Source of the DNA: an uncultured Butyrivibrio sp.
GTDB taxonomy: Bacteria; Bacillota; Clostridia; Lachnospirales; Lachnospiraceae
Direction of reading: 5' to 3'
NCBI RefSeq assembly: GCF_947169445.1
Contig: NZ_CAMVPU010000014.1
Location: 1-64,000, forward strand
DNA: 64,000 nt
Under the pieces are notes generated by a model. That model did no database searches. It worked only from the letters and a program-made list of their open reading frames with translations, and was not told where the DNA came from. Shown here piece by piece: positions 1-8,127 of the stretch. The position numbers and the translations under genes were made by a program. How positions within the stretch are numbered: the stretch's first letter is position 1; each line of letters starts with the position of its first letter.

Positions 1-756
1 TCTATCAAGATGTTCGTTGATATGTGCGGTATCAGTAAGGCTAACTCAACAGCTGAGTATGCTATGCTTGAGTACTGCATTAGAGAAGACCTTAAGCTCA
101 AGGCTAAGAGAATGCTTGCAATTCTTGATCCTGTAAAGCTCATTATTGACAATTATCCAGAGGGACAGACAGAGTACCTTGAGATTGAGAATAATAAAGA
201 AGTACCTGAAATGGGAACAAGAAAGATCCCATTTGGAAAAGAACTCTATATTGAGCGCGATGACTTCATGGAGGAACCTCCTAAGAAGTACTTCCGTCTT
301 TTCCCTGGCAACGAAGTAAGACTTATGAATGCTTACTTTGTAACCTGCACAGGTGTTGTTAAGGATGATAATGGCGTGGTTACTGAGATCCACTGCACAT
401 ATGATCCTGCAACAAAGGGCGGAGACAGTGCAGATGGCAGAAAGGTTAAGGGTACAATCCACTGGGTTGCTGCCAAGGAAGCTGTAACTGCAGAGGCTCG
501 TCTCTACGAGAACATTATCGATGAAGAGAAGGGCGTTTACAATGAGGACGGCTCTCTTAACCTTAATCCTAATTCCATCAAGGTAATTAAGGATGCCAAG
601 CTCGAGCCTGAACTTGGAGATGCAGTCGCTTACGATAAGTTCCAGTTTGTAAGAAACGGATTCTTTAGTGTTGACAGCAAGGATTCCAAGCCTGGTGCTC
701 CTGTATTTAACAGAATAGTATCACTTAAGAGCTCTTTTGCAGTTCCAAAGAAGTAA
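1..756 (+). CDS. glnS: Glutamine--tRNA ligase, C-terminal part (5' end outside window)
   Basis: Charges tRNA-Gln with glutamine in the cytosol. The frame is open from base 1, before the first ATG at 10, so the window cuts the gene. The visible ~250 residues are the end of the catalytic core followed by the anticodon-binding beta-barrels of class Ic GlnRS: a DPVKLII segment, a PFGKELYIE(R) segment, and the YFRLFPGNEVRL and NAYFVTCTG blocks typical of the family. The KIGSK-like catalytic loop and HIGH motif would lie upstream and are not seen. The protein ends in a short FAVPKK tail, with no YqeY fusion. The next gene follows within 80 bp on the same strand. Confidence 0.93.
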   Translation, partial: SIKMFVDMCGISKANSTAEYAMLEYCIREDLKLKAKRMLAILDPVKLIIDNYPEGQTEYLEIENNKEVPEMGTRKIPFGKELYIERDDFMEEPPKKYFRLFPGNEVRLMNAYFVTCTGVVKDDNGVVTEIHCTYDPATKGGDSADGRKVKGTIHWVAAKEAVTAEARLYENIIDEEKGVYNEDGSLNLNPNSIKVIKDAKLEPELGDAVAYDKFQFVRNGFFSVDSKDSKPGAPVFNRIVSLKSSFAVPKK

Positions 757-831
757 TAAGAAGAATTATATTTGTTCAGTGCCTGTAACAGTTTCTCATG
801 CAACCATATTTCGTCGAAGAGAGGTATAGTT

Positions 832-1683
832 ATGGCTGGTATTTTTTCTGGACTTGAAAAACTTGGACTTGGTAATATCGGAAAGGGCGATCTGTTCGAG
901 GATCCCAAGAAGAAGGAGACTCCTGTAAAAAAGGAAGAACCTAAGAAAAAGCTTCAGCTTGTTAATGAAGAGGACTATCTTTACGATAAGAAGTATAAAT
1001 GTCCTGTTTGTGACAGTGAGTTTGATGCAAAGACAGTAAGAACGGGTAAGGTCAGGATGAAGAATGTGGACATCGACTTAAGACCCGATTACGATGAACT
1101 GGATATGACCAAATATGATGTCATAGCCTGCCCTGATTGCGGATATGCTGCGCTTGGAAGGTATTTCCCTACGCTTAACAAGTATCAGATTGACGATATC
1201 AGAATTAAGATCTGCATGAATTACAAGAAACTGGATTACAAGGAGCCTACCTACAGCTATGAGCATGCCCGCAATCTTTATCAGCTGGCCCTTGCAAATG
1301 CTATGGTTAAAAAGGCCAAGAACAGTGAGAAAGCCTATATCTGTCTGAAGACAGCCTGGGTTATCAGAGGTGAGACACAGCGCCTTGATCCTGCTGAGGC
1401 CGGATATGAGGAGAAAAAGGCTGCTAACGATGCTCAGGAAAAAGAGCTTCTTTCAAATGCTCTTAATGGCTTTGTTATGGCCAGACAGTCTGAGGAATTC
1501 CCAATCGCAGGAATGGATGCGTCCACTTTAGACTACCTTGTTGCAGCACTTGCTGTGGAAACAGAGCAGTATGACATTGCTTCTAAGATGATCAGTGAGC
1601 TTTTGACTTCCAGAGTGGCCAACAGCCGTATCAAAGATAAGGCAAGACTGTTAAAGGAAATGATGGCTGATAAGCAGTCATGA
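832..1683 (+). CDS. DUF2225 zinc-ribbon family protein
   Basis: Cytosolic protein of the DUF2225 family; function unknown. I chose the ATG at 832 because an AGAGAGGT ribosome site lies just upstream; the in-frame ATG at 772 has none. After a Lys/Glu/Pro-rich linker (about residues 25-45) comes CPVC, then about 35 residues on CPDCGYAAL. These two CxxC pairs probably bind one zinc. The C-terminal half is helical and TPR-like, with an AYICLKTAW segment that is usual in this family. It may be cotranscribed with glnS and is followed by a clear terminator. Confidence 0.75.
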   Translation: MAGIFSGLEKLGLGNIGKGDLFEDPKKKETPVKKEEPKKKLQLVNEEDYLYDKKYKCPVCDSEFDAKTVRTGKVRMKNVDIDLRPDYDELDMTKYDVIACPDCGYAALGRYFPTLNKYQIDDIRIKICMNYKKLDYKEPTYSYEHARNLYQLALANAMVKKAKNSEKAYICLKTAWVIRGETQRLDPAEAGYEEKKAANDAQEKELLSNALNGFVMARQSEEFPIAGMDASTLDYLVAALAVETEQYDIASKMISELLTSRVANSRIKDKARLLKEMMADKQS

Positions 1684-1703
1684 TAACAGAATAAGACAAT
1701 AGT

Positions 1704-1745
1704 AAAGCCTTCCGTTTTGAATTCAAAGCGGAAGGCTTTTATTTG
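1704..1745. terminator. Bidirectional intrinsic terminator
   Basis: AAAGCCTTCCG pairs with CGGAAGGCTTTT around a 14-base loop, with a T-run on the plus side and an A-run (T-run on minus) on the other. It lies between the convergent DUF2225 gene and the acidic membrane-anchored protein. Confidence 0.9.
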
Positions 1746-1751
1746 AAATAA

Positions 1752-2081
1752 TTATTTCTCGTCGTTAAAAAATTCTTCTGAGCTCTCAGGCTTTTTCTCA
1801 TCGTCAGAATCAAATGCATCTGATTCAGTCTTTTCTTCTGATCCGATAGAATCATCTTCGTCGCCGGACTTAATGTCTACATACTTCCTGTTACCAAACT
1901 TGATCTCAGTGCTGTAGTCTTCATCATCTTCAAAATCATCGTAATCTTCAAAGTCGTCATCATCGAAGCCATCAGCTATTTCCTGATCTCTCTTGGTCAG
2001 ATAGTAATATGCTCCAGCTGCAGCAGCTCCGGCAGCAGCACAGAATAAAATAAATTTACCAAATCCATTCTTCTTGGACAT
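1752..2081 (-). CDS. Small membrane-anchored acidic protein
   Basis: About 109 residues, no recognised family. The start is the ATG at 2081, because AGGAGG lies 8-9 bases upstream; the in-frame start at 2102 would include that ribosome site. A short basic N-terminus (MSKKNGFGK) is followed by one Ala/Gly-rich helix of about 18 residues, a TKRDQE stop-transfer, then a strongly acidic tail rich in Asp, Glu and Ser. The layout resembles YtxH-like envelope proteins, but I see no diagnostic motif. The tail has an IKFGNRKYVDI island that may be the only folded part. Function unknown. Confidence 0.7.
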   Translation of the reverse strand: MSKKNGFGKFILFCAAAGAAAAGAYYYLTKRDQEIADGFDDDDFEDYDDFEDDEDYSTEIKFGNRKYVDIKSGDEDDSIGSEEKTESDAFDSDDEKKPESSEEFFNDEK

Positions 2082-2181
2082 GTAAAATTTCCTCCTAATC
2101 ATGCGATAAAATAATTTTAATACAATTTAATCACAAATAAAAGTAGTAATTTACACTGTGCCGTATTATTAATTTAATTGT

Positions 2182-3111
2182 TTACATCAAATTCGTTTTT
2201 TTGATGCCCCATATAAGGTTACGCCACTGCTCAAGCTGATCGGTGGTCATGAAACCATTGGAAGTTCCCATGTATCCAATCTTGTAGGAAGCAAATAAAA
2301 GAGCATTCTTAATGGCGTTGACGCTGTCACCATTTTCCATGTAATAGTGTAAGAAGCAGGCAAACAGCGCGTTACCGGCACCAATAGTGTTAACAACTTC
2401 ATTAGTCTTAACTGTTTTATAGTGAACTCGTAGGTTCTTGCTCTTATCAAACAGGATAAGACCTTCACTTCCCTGACCCAGGATAATGATCTCGGTCCCA
2501 TAGGTTCCGGACATTCTGTCGATGAATTCGTATGGATCTTCGGAAAGAGTATCATCACTGAAATACAGGACCTTAGCCGGCTCAAGGAAATCAGTGTTGT
2601 ATTTTTCTTTTTCAGGTTTATAGCTTCTGATATTGACTGCAATTGGTTTATTTCTTGCTGCGGCCTCTTTTGCAAAAGGTCTGCAGAAATTGGCATTTGC
2701 CAGAACCATCATGTCGCAGGATTCAGCAATAGGTGCAACCATCGACATGTCATAAACATTTTCACGAAGATCCTTGATGTCTTCGAAAATCTGCTGCTTG
2801 CGGTTCTTGTCATAAAGAACAACTTCAGTAGGAGTTTCTTTCATCTGCGGAATAATGTATTCAGTAGAAAGTGTAATCTTTCTGTCAGGAGGATTGATCA
2901 TTCCAAGGTCCTGATTTCTTCCAACTATAGACATGAAAGTAACGTCGTCGCCTAGCCATTCAAGAGCCAGCGATTCATTATAAGCGTCACCGCCCATAGC
3001 TGTAAAAATGGAGTCTGCTACACTTGTAAGAGGAGAGTAACTTACAGGGATATTATCAACTCTTACAATAGTCTCAATTTGCGTAACACCTGCTACTAAG
3101 AACTTGCTCAT
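2182..3111 (-). CDS. PfkB/ribokinase-fold protein with altered catalytic motif
   Basis: A 309-residue member of the PfkB sugar/nucleoside kinase fold. The N-terminal GGDAYNESLALEWLG stretch matches the first PfkB signature (GG...N.A..L..LG), and VVNTIGAGNALFACF matches the second. In active kinases the second signature is DTxGAGD, where the last Asp is the catalytic base. Here that residue is Asn247 and the first Asp is Asn too, so kinase activity is doubtful, although the anion-hole GAG is kept. The gene has a good ribosome site (AAGGAGG) and is intact. It stands alone between an acidic protein and a TetR gene. It may be a sugar-binding pseudokinase or a low-activity enzyme. Confidence 0.8.
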   Translation of the reverse strand: MSKFLVAGVTQIETIVRVDNIPVSYSPLTSVADSIFTAMGGDAYNESLALEWLGDDVTFMSIVGRNQDLGMINPPDRKITLSTEYIIPQMKETPTEVVLYDKNRKQQIFEDIKDLRENVYDMSMVAPIAESCDMMVLANANFCRPFAKEAAARNKPIAVNIRSYKPEKEKYNTDFLEPAKVLYFSDDTLSEDPYEFIDRMSGTYGTEIIILGQGSEGLILFDKSKNLRVHYKTVKTNEVVNTIGAGNALFACFLHYYMENGDSVNAIKNALLFASYKIGYMGTSNGFMTTDQLEQWRNLIWGIKKTNLM

Positions 3112-3159
3112 GCTTGCCTCCTTGTGTATGTCGCAGCAAATACGATTGTTACATATGGA

Positions 3160-3765
3160 TTAGTGTATCAGCGACATGTTTTTAATCATCTCTATATATT
3201 CTTCGGCTTCCTGTATAAAAAGATCCGCACGAAATGATTCGCTTTTTATGTGCTTTTCCATAAGACCTTCTACCGTATAATCCAGCACATCACCTATTTT
3301 TCTGTAGTCCACGCCTTCAGCAAAATTTGTTATATCAGCCCTCTCGCGAAGAGCCTCCATAATTCTGTGATATTTTTCTCTTCGTTCTGTAATCTCAGCG
3401 ACAGCTTCCGGGTGATCCTCATCATCTGCCTTATTCAGGAAAAGAAAAATGTATGGATACTGCGACATTGCTGCAGCCTTTGCTGAAAGAATCTGATTGT
3501 ACAGCTCGAAATATCCGGTTTCATTTTTTTCAACACTGGTTGTTAACTCCAGTGTCACGCGCCTTGTGGCGTAGTCATATAGAAAAGCGTATATCCCAAT
3601 TTTGTTTATAAAGTAATGGAATAACAGGCCCTTACTGATCCCGGCAGTCTTTACAATCTCATCTGTACTGGCATGGTAATAACCATATTGAGAAAAGACC
3701 TTAAGTGCCGCGTTTATCATCCTGTCCTGCTTTTCTTTTTTTAGTTCAAAAAATTTCTCATTCAT
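3160..3765 (-). CDS. TetR/AcrR family transcriptional regulator
   Basis: About 201 residues. The N-terminal helix-turn-helix is typical of TetR: ALKVFSQYGYYHASTDEIVKTAGISKGLLFHYF, given here as its two halves AALKVFSQYGY and STDEIVKTAGIS. The C-terminal ligand-binding helices are not assignable to a ligand. I start at the ATG at 3765 because GGTGG lies 8 bases upstream; the in-frame ATG at 3777 sits on that site. The gene is divergent from malQ across about 300 bp, and its target is not evident. It follows the PfkB gene's promoter region, so it could control that gene, itself, or neither. Confidence 0.85.
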   Translation of the reverse strand: MNEKFFELKKEKQDRMINAALKVFSQYGYYHASTDEIVKTAGISKGLLFHYFINKIGIYAFLYDYATRRVTLELTTSVEKNETGYFELYNQILSAKAAAMSQYPYIFLFLNKADDEDHPEAVAEITERREKYHRIMEALRERADITNFAEGVDYRKIGDVLDYTVEGLMEKHIKSESFRADLFIQEAEEYIEMIKNMSLIH

Positions 3766-4004
3766 CCTGCCATCCACCTATATGCTGCCAATTGACTATA
3801 CCAGTCTATTATAAATATAACATCTTTGTTTGGGTACTTCAAACGATTTGCCGTTATTTATCAAATTTTAATCAATATAAAAAGAATATGTATAAAACGC
3901 AGAAATACGGATGATATCTGTATTTACCATTTATTAACCAGATTTTTGATGCAAATTTATGGTTGCGGTGAGTTTCCAAGAGTGATAGGATAGTCGTATG
4001 GAAA

Positions 4005-4018
4005 CGTTACCGGGAACG
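4005..4018. promoter_or_regulatory. Candidate LacI-family operator upstream of malQ
   Basis: CGTTACCGGGAACG is a 14-bp near-palindrome (one mismatched pair) centred on CCGG, which is the symmetry and core typical of LacI/GalR operators. It sits about 53 bp before malQ, and a LacI regulator is the next gene in the same operon. The rest of the 3778-4070 spacer is AT-rich and I see no convincing -35/-10 pair in it. Confidence 0.55.
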
Positions 4019-4070
4019 GACGATTATTTCCGGAGATGTTGTTTGTAAATAGAGAATGAGAGGGATAAAA

Positions 4071-5588
4071 ATGGCTAAGAATAAAAAGAAAAAGACAAGA
4101 GCTTGCGGAGTTCTGCTTCCTATTTTTTCATTGTCATCAGAGTATGGAATCGGAACTTTTTCGAAGGAAGCGTATGAGTTTGTTGATTTTCTTGAAAAGG
4201 CTGGACAGAGCTATTGGCAGATTCTTCCACTTGGACCTACAAGCTATGGAGATTCACCATATCAGTCTTTTTCTACATTCGCAGGAAATCCATATTTTAT
4301 TGATATAAATGAGCTTATTGAGGAAGGTCTTTTGACTAAAGCGGAAGCGGATAAGTACGACTTTGGCAAAGTGGAGGACCGAATTGATTATGAGAAGCTG
4401 TACCGTTCAAGGTTTAAGCTTCTGCAGAAAGCATTTGACAATATTGATAAGGCTAAGGATGTCAAAGAATTAAAGAAGGAATTCGAGAGCTTCAAGAAGA
4501 GTCCTGACAATGACTGGCTTGTGGACTATGCTCTTTTCATGGCACTTAAGAATGCAAATGGTGGCAGATCCTGGAATACATGGGATGAGGATATAAGACT
4601 TAGAAAGAGCGCTGCTATGAAGGCTGCTCTTACCAAATATGCTGATGAAGTAGAATTTTACAGCTTTTTGCAGTTCATGTTCCTTAGACAGTGGACAGCA
4701 CTGAAGGCATATGCTAATGGCAAGGGTATTGAGATAATAGGTGATATTCCTATCTATGTGGCTTTTGATAGTGCAGATACCTGGGCTAATCCCGAGCTGT
4801 TCCAGCTTGATGAAAATAATGAGCCGATAGATGTTGCAGGATGCCCTCCTGATGCTTTCAGCGCAACAGGACAGCTTTGGGGCAATCCTCTTTATAAGTG
4901 GGATTACCACAAGAAGACAGGCTACAAGTGGTGGATGAAGCGAATCGGCCACTGCTATAAGCTTTATGATGTGGTTAGAATTGATCACTTCAGAGGTTTT
5001 GATGAATATTATGCAATTCCATATGGCAACCCTACCGCTGAGATTGGTGAGTGGAGAAAGGGGCCTGGAATCGAGTTGTTTGATACCATGAAAAAAGAGC
5101 TTGGTGCCAAGAAGGTTATTGCTGAGGATCTTGGATATTTGACACCATCAGTTATAAGGCTTGTTCAGAAGACCGGTTTCCCGGGAATGAAGATTTTGCA
5201 GTTTGCTTTTGATTCCCGTGAGGAGAGTGATTATCTTCCACATAATTACACCAAGAACTGCATTGTTTACACAGGAACTCATGATAATGAGACTACAAGA
5301 GGCTGGTTTGACAACCTTCCCAGACAGGATAAGAAGTTCTGCAAGGAGTATCTTGGAATCCATTATGCCAAGGATGCGGTTTGGCAGTGCATCAGGGCTG
5401 CTTTTGCAAGTGTGTCTGATACTGCGATAATTCCAATGCAGGATTATCTGGAACTTGATATGAAGTCCAGGATCAATACACCTTCAACACTTGGCGGCAA
5501 CTGGGTTTGGAGATTGGTGAAGGATGCACTTTCAGATGAACTGTGTGCCAAGATGAAGGATCTTGCTAGAATCTATGGAAGACTGTGA
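4071..5588 (+). CDS. malQ: 4-alpha-glucanotransferase (amylomaltase)
   Basis: GH77 enzyme that transfers glucan chains between malto-oligosaccharides during maltodextrin and glycogen use in the cytosol. About 505 residues, full length. The start is the ATG at 4071, 6-7 bases after GAGAGGG. Visible GH77 marks are the N-terminal LLPIFSLSSEYGIGTF block, GDSPYQSFSTFAGNP (the 250s-loop side of the active site lies further on), VRIDHFRGFDEYYAIP with the nucleophile Asp, VIAEDLG with the acid/base Glu, and YTGTHDNET with the third carboxylate. A basic KNKKKK leader precedes the domain. The LacI gene follows 20 bp downstream, so the two likely form an autoregulated operon responding to maltose-type sugars. 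Confidence 0.95.
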   Translation: MAKNKKKKTRACGVLLPIFSLSSEYGIGTFSKEAYEFVDFLEKAGQSYWQILPLGPTSYGDSPYQSFSTFAGNPYFIDINELIEEGLLTKAEADKYDFGKVEDRIDYEKLYRSRFKLLQKAFDNIDKAKDVKELKKEFESFKKSPDNDWLVDYALFMALKNANGGRSWNTWDEDIRLRKSAAMKAALTKYADEVEFYSFLQFMFLRQWTALKAYANGKGIEIIGDIPIYVAFDSADTWANPELFQLDENNEPIDVAGCPPDAFSATGQLWGNPLYKWDYHKKTGYKWWMKRIGHCYKLYDVVRIDHFRGFDEYYAIPYGNPTAEIGEWRKGPGIELFDTMKKELGAKKVIAEDLGYLTPSVIRLVQKTGFPGMKILQFAFDSREESDYLPHNYTKNCIVYTGTHDNETTRGWFDNLPRQDKKFCKEYLGIHYAKDAVWQCIRAAFASVSDTAIIPMQDYLELDMKSRINTPSTLGGNWVWRLVKDALSDELCAKMKDLARIYGRL

Positions 5589-5608
5589 AATAACATAAGG
5601 ACAAAACA

Positions 5609-6637
5609 ATGGCGGAAATAACAATAAGAGAAATAGCAAAGCGCTGCGGGGTGGGAGTCAGCACGGTATCAAGAGCTATCAATGATCATTCTGATATCAA
5701 TCCCGAGACCAAGCAGCGAATAATGGATGTGATAAAGGAAACGGGCTACATTCCCAATAATAGTGCCAGAAACCTTAAGCGTACAGATGCTAAGTGCATA
5801 GGTGTTCTGGTTAAGGGAATCACCAATCCCTTTTTTACCCCATTTATCGAGAAAATTGAGCAGGAAACAGAGAAGAAGGGCTATGCACTGGTCTTAAGGC
5901 ATGTTGAAGCCTATGAGAACGAAGTTGACGTTGCTTTAGAGCTGGAAAAAGAAAAGAGGCTTCGAGGCATTATTTTCCTTGGTGGTAGTTCAAGGCATGA
6001 AGCAGACAAGCTCAGGCAGCTGAATGTTCCTGTTATCTTTGCTACTATTGGCTCTGATATTTCCGACAATAATATTAGAAATGCATATTCTACAGTATCT
6101 GTGGATGATGCGGTTGAGAGTCGCAAGATTGTTGAGTATCTGATTGGTCTTGGTCACAGGAAAATTGCCATTCTGACGGAAGGTAACGATCAGCCATCAG
6201 TAGTTAGTCTACGATTTGATGGATATTGTGATGCTCTTAAGAAGAATGGCATTGAGATTGATGAGAAGCTGATAAAATATGTTGATCGTAGAATTTTCGC
6301 CATGAAAAATGGTTACGAGACGACAAAGAAGCTTATTGAATCCGGAGCGGAGTTTACAGCAATTTTCTGTATTTCGGATGTTTTGGCTGTGGGCGCTTTG
6401 AGAGCTCTTGCTGATGCCGGAATAAGAGTTCCGGAAGATGTTTCTGTTGCAGGCTTTGATGGACAGGAGCTTGCTGAGTATACGGTGCCGAGGCTTACTA
6501 CTTTAAGGCAGCCTCTTGCGGATATATCCGAGGAGACTATGAGACTTATCTTTGATCTCATCGAGGAAAAGAGAGGGCACAGGCATCTGATTTTCCCCGG
6601 AGAGCTTGTTGAGGCAGAATCCACGAGAAGAATCTGA
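5609..6637 (+). CDS. LacI/GalR family transcriptional regulator
   Basis: 342 residues with an N-terminal LacI helix-turn-helix (TIREIAKRCGVGVSTVSRAI) and hinge helix (SARNLK), then a periplasmic-binding-protein-like sensor domain from about residue 60: IGVLVKGITNPFF, FLGGSS, and DVSVAGFDGQELAEY near the end. That last block is the effector and dimer region. The gene lies 20 bp behind malQ on the same strand and a LacI-type palindrome precedes malQ, so it probably represses the malQ operon and senses a maltodextrin. The effector cannot be read from sequence. The ribosome site (AAGGA) is weak, suggesting translation partly coupled to malQ. Confidence 0.92.
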   Translation: MAEITIREIAKRCGVGVSTVSRAINDHSDINPETKQRIMDVIKETGYIPNNSARNLKRTDAKCIGVLVKGITNPFFTPFIEKIEQETEKKGYALVLRHVEAYENEVDVALELEKEKRLRGIIFLGGSSRHEADKLRQLNVPVIFATIGSDISDNNIRNAYSTVSVDDAVESRKIVEYLIGLGHRKIAILTEGNDQPSVVSLRFDGYCDALKKNGIEIDEKLIKYVDRRIFAMKNGYETTKKLIESGAEFTAIFCISDVLAVGALRALADAGIRVPEDVSVAGFDGQELAEYTVPRLTTLRQPLADISEETMRLIFDLIEEKRGHRHLIFPGELVEAESTRRI

Positions 6638-6641
6638 AAAG

Positions 6642-6674
6642 AAGACCAATTCCTGCAGGAATTGGTCTTTGTTT
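6642..6674 (+). terminator. Intrinsic terminator of malQ-lacI operon
   Basis: GACCAATTCC and GGAATTGGTC form a perfect 10-bp stem over a TGCA loop, followed by TTTGTTT. It lies 5 bases after the LacI stop and faces the convergent DJ-1 gene. Confidence 0.9.
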
Positions 6675-6695
6675 ATGGTAGCGTTTAGTTAGCCA

Positions 6696-7247
6696 TTAGT
6701 GCGAAAATACTATCTTCTTAGCCATTTCGTCTGAGGCGGTGCTGCCCTGGAAGTGCTCGATGATGGCAAGTCCGAAAGGAATTGCGGTTCCCATGCCGCG
6801 GCTTGTGATGAAGTGGCCATCTTTGGTAACTTCTGAAGTCTGCACATCAGCGCCTGTAAGGTCTACTTCGCAGCCGGGATAGCAGCAGGCTTTTTTGCCA
6901 TTAAGAATTCTCATTTTGCCGTATACGGTTGGAGCAGCGCAGATTGCGCAGAGCATTTTGCCCTTGGAATCGAAATCTTTTATTTGGGCCTTAAGTGGCT
7001 CGCAGGCTCCAAGATTGGTGGTTCCCGGCATGCCACCGGGAAGGATGATCATATCCAGGCTGTCAAAATCAATGTCATCTATGAGGGCATCGGCGAGTAC
7101 TGTAATCTTGTGGGAACCGGTAACTTCTTTTTTGCCCATGATAGATGCAGTCGTGATATCAATGCCTGCTCTTCTTAAAAGGTCCACTACTGTGAGAGCT
7201 TCTATTTCTTCAAATCCATCTGCTAAAAAAATCGCTGTTTTTGCCAT
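6696..7247 (-). CDS. DJ-1/PfpI (YajL-type) family protein
   Basis: 183 residues, cytosolic, matching the DJ-1/YajL branch of the PfpI superfamily, which are implicated in oxidative-stress protection and glyoxal/protein repair. Visible marks are ADGFEEIEAL with the conserved Glu near the nucleophile, ILPGGMPG, and the nucleophile elbow AICAAP with Cys103. The family's usual ILNGKKAC and TSRGMGTAIPF blocks are present, and length is normal. The ribosome site GGAGG lies 5 bases upstream of the start at 7247. The gene is convergent with the malQ operon and divergent from the CYTH gene. The exact enzymatic role in this organism is not established by sequence. Confidence 0.9.
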   Translation of the reverse strand: MAKTAIFLADGFEEIEALTVVDLLRRAGIDITTASIMGKKEVTGSHKITVLADALIDDIDFDSLDMIILPGGMPGTTNLGACEPLKAQIKDFDSKGKMLCAICAAPTVYGKMRILNGKKACCYPGCEVDLTGADVQTSEVTKDGHFITSRGMGTAIPFGLAIIEHFQGSTASDEMAKKIVFSH

Positions 7248-7390
7248 AAATACCTCCGAATAATGTTTTGTTATAAACCCATGGAATTATTCTACCACAC
7301 CCAAACGTTCAAAAGGGAAAACTATGATAAAATGGTGAAGGAATTGGAGCATGGCAAGAAAATTGTAATTATTTATATGGGAGACAGGAA

Positions 7391-7945
7391 ATGGGTATAG
7401 AGATTGAAAAGAAGTTTACTGTAAAGGAAATTCCTTTTGATTTGGAGCAGTATTCGTATTATGAGATTGAGCAGGGATATTTGAATGTTCATCCTGCGAT
7501 CAGGGTAAGGCGCCAGGATGATATTTATTACATGACATATAAGGGAACGCCAAAAGGACTTGAGAATGCTTCTGAAAATGGCGAGAACATTGGGCAGACC
7601 GAGTACAACATGCCTCTGGATAAGGAAAGCTACGAGCATTTGGCTCAAAAAGCTGATGGAAATGTCATCAGGAAGAGAAGATATCTTATCCCGCTTAATG
7701 ATGATGCTTTTGATGAAGAATATTTGGGAAAAAATCCTGAGCTTAAGAATTCGCTTGAAAAGAATGAGATTTTTATAGAGCTGGATGTGTTCAAGGCTCC
7801 TTTTGAGGGACGAATACTGGCAGAAGTCGAGTTTCCATCAGAAGAAGCAGCGAGAAATTACAAGGCTGCAAGCTGGTTTTATCAGGATGTGACCGGTGAC
7901 AGGAAATATTCTAATTCGCAGATGAGTCTTGAGGAAGTGAATTGA
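7391..7945 (+). CDS. CYTH domain protein (triphosphate tunnel metalloenzyme)
   Basis: 184 residues, a single CYTH domain. The N-terminal EIEKKF fits the ExExK signature that binds metal and triphosphate; RVRR, YKG and KRRYLIP and EVEF supply the alternating basic and acidic residues that line the tunnel. Bacterial family members hydrolyse inorganic triphosphate, thiamine triphosphate or make cAMP, and these cannot be told apart here; a triphosphatase is most likely. The start at 7391 follows GGGAGACAGGAA. The gene stands alone before tig. Confidence 0.85.
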   Translation: MGIEIEKKFTVKEIPFDLEQYSYYEIEQGYLNVHPAIRVRRQDDIYYMTYKGTPKGLENASENGENIGQTEYNMPLDKESYEHLAQKADGNVIRKRRYLIPLNDDAFDEEYLGKNPELKNSLEKNEIFIELDVFKAPFEGRILAEVEFPSEEAARNYKAASWFYQDVTGDRKYSNSQMSLEEVN

Positions 7946-8059
7946 GAAGCATTGCTAATGTTTAGAAAGAAATGTGAATTATAAGAATGTGATTCGGGAT
8001 TATTTTTGTAGTTTAATTCTGTTTTTGTACAAAAAAGTGTGGAATTTTGAAAAACGCTA

Positions 8060-8068
8060 TGGTATAAT
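8060..8068 (+). promoter_or_regulatory. Extended -10 promoter of tig
   Basis: TGGTATAAT is a perfect extended -10 (TGn-TATAAT) about 60 bp before the tig start. No good -35 lies 17 bp upstream, as expected for the extended type. Confidence 0.6.
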
Positions 8069-8127
8069 CTGAAAGCGATTGTGCCCAAATGGGGGCAGAG
8101 ACTTTTTTAGGAGGAAACGAAAGTAAC

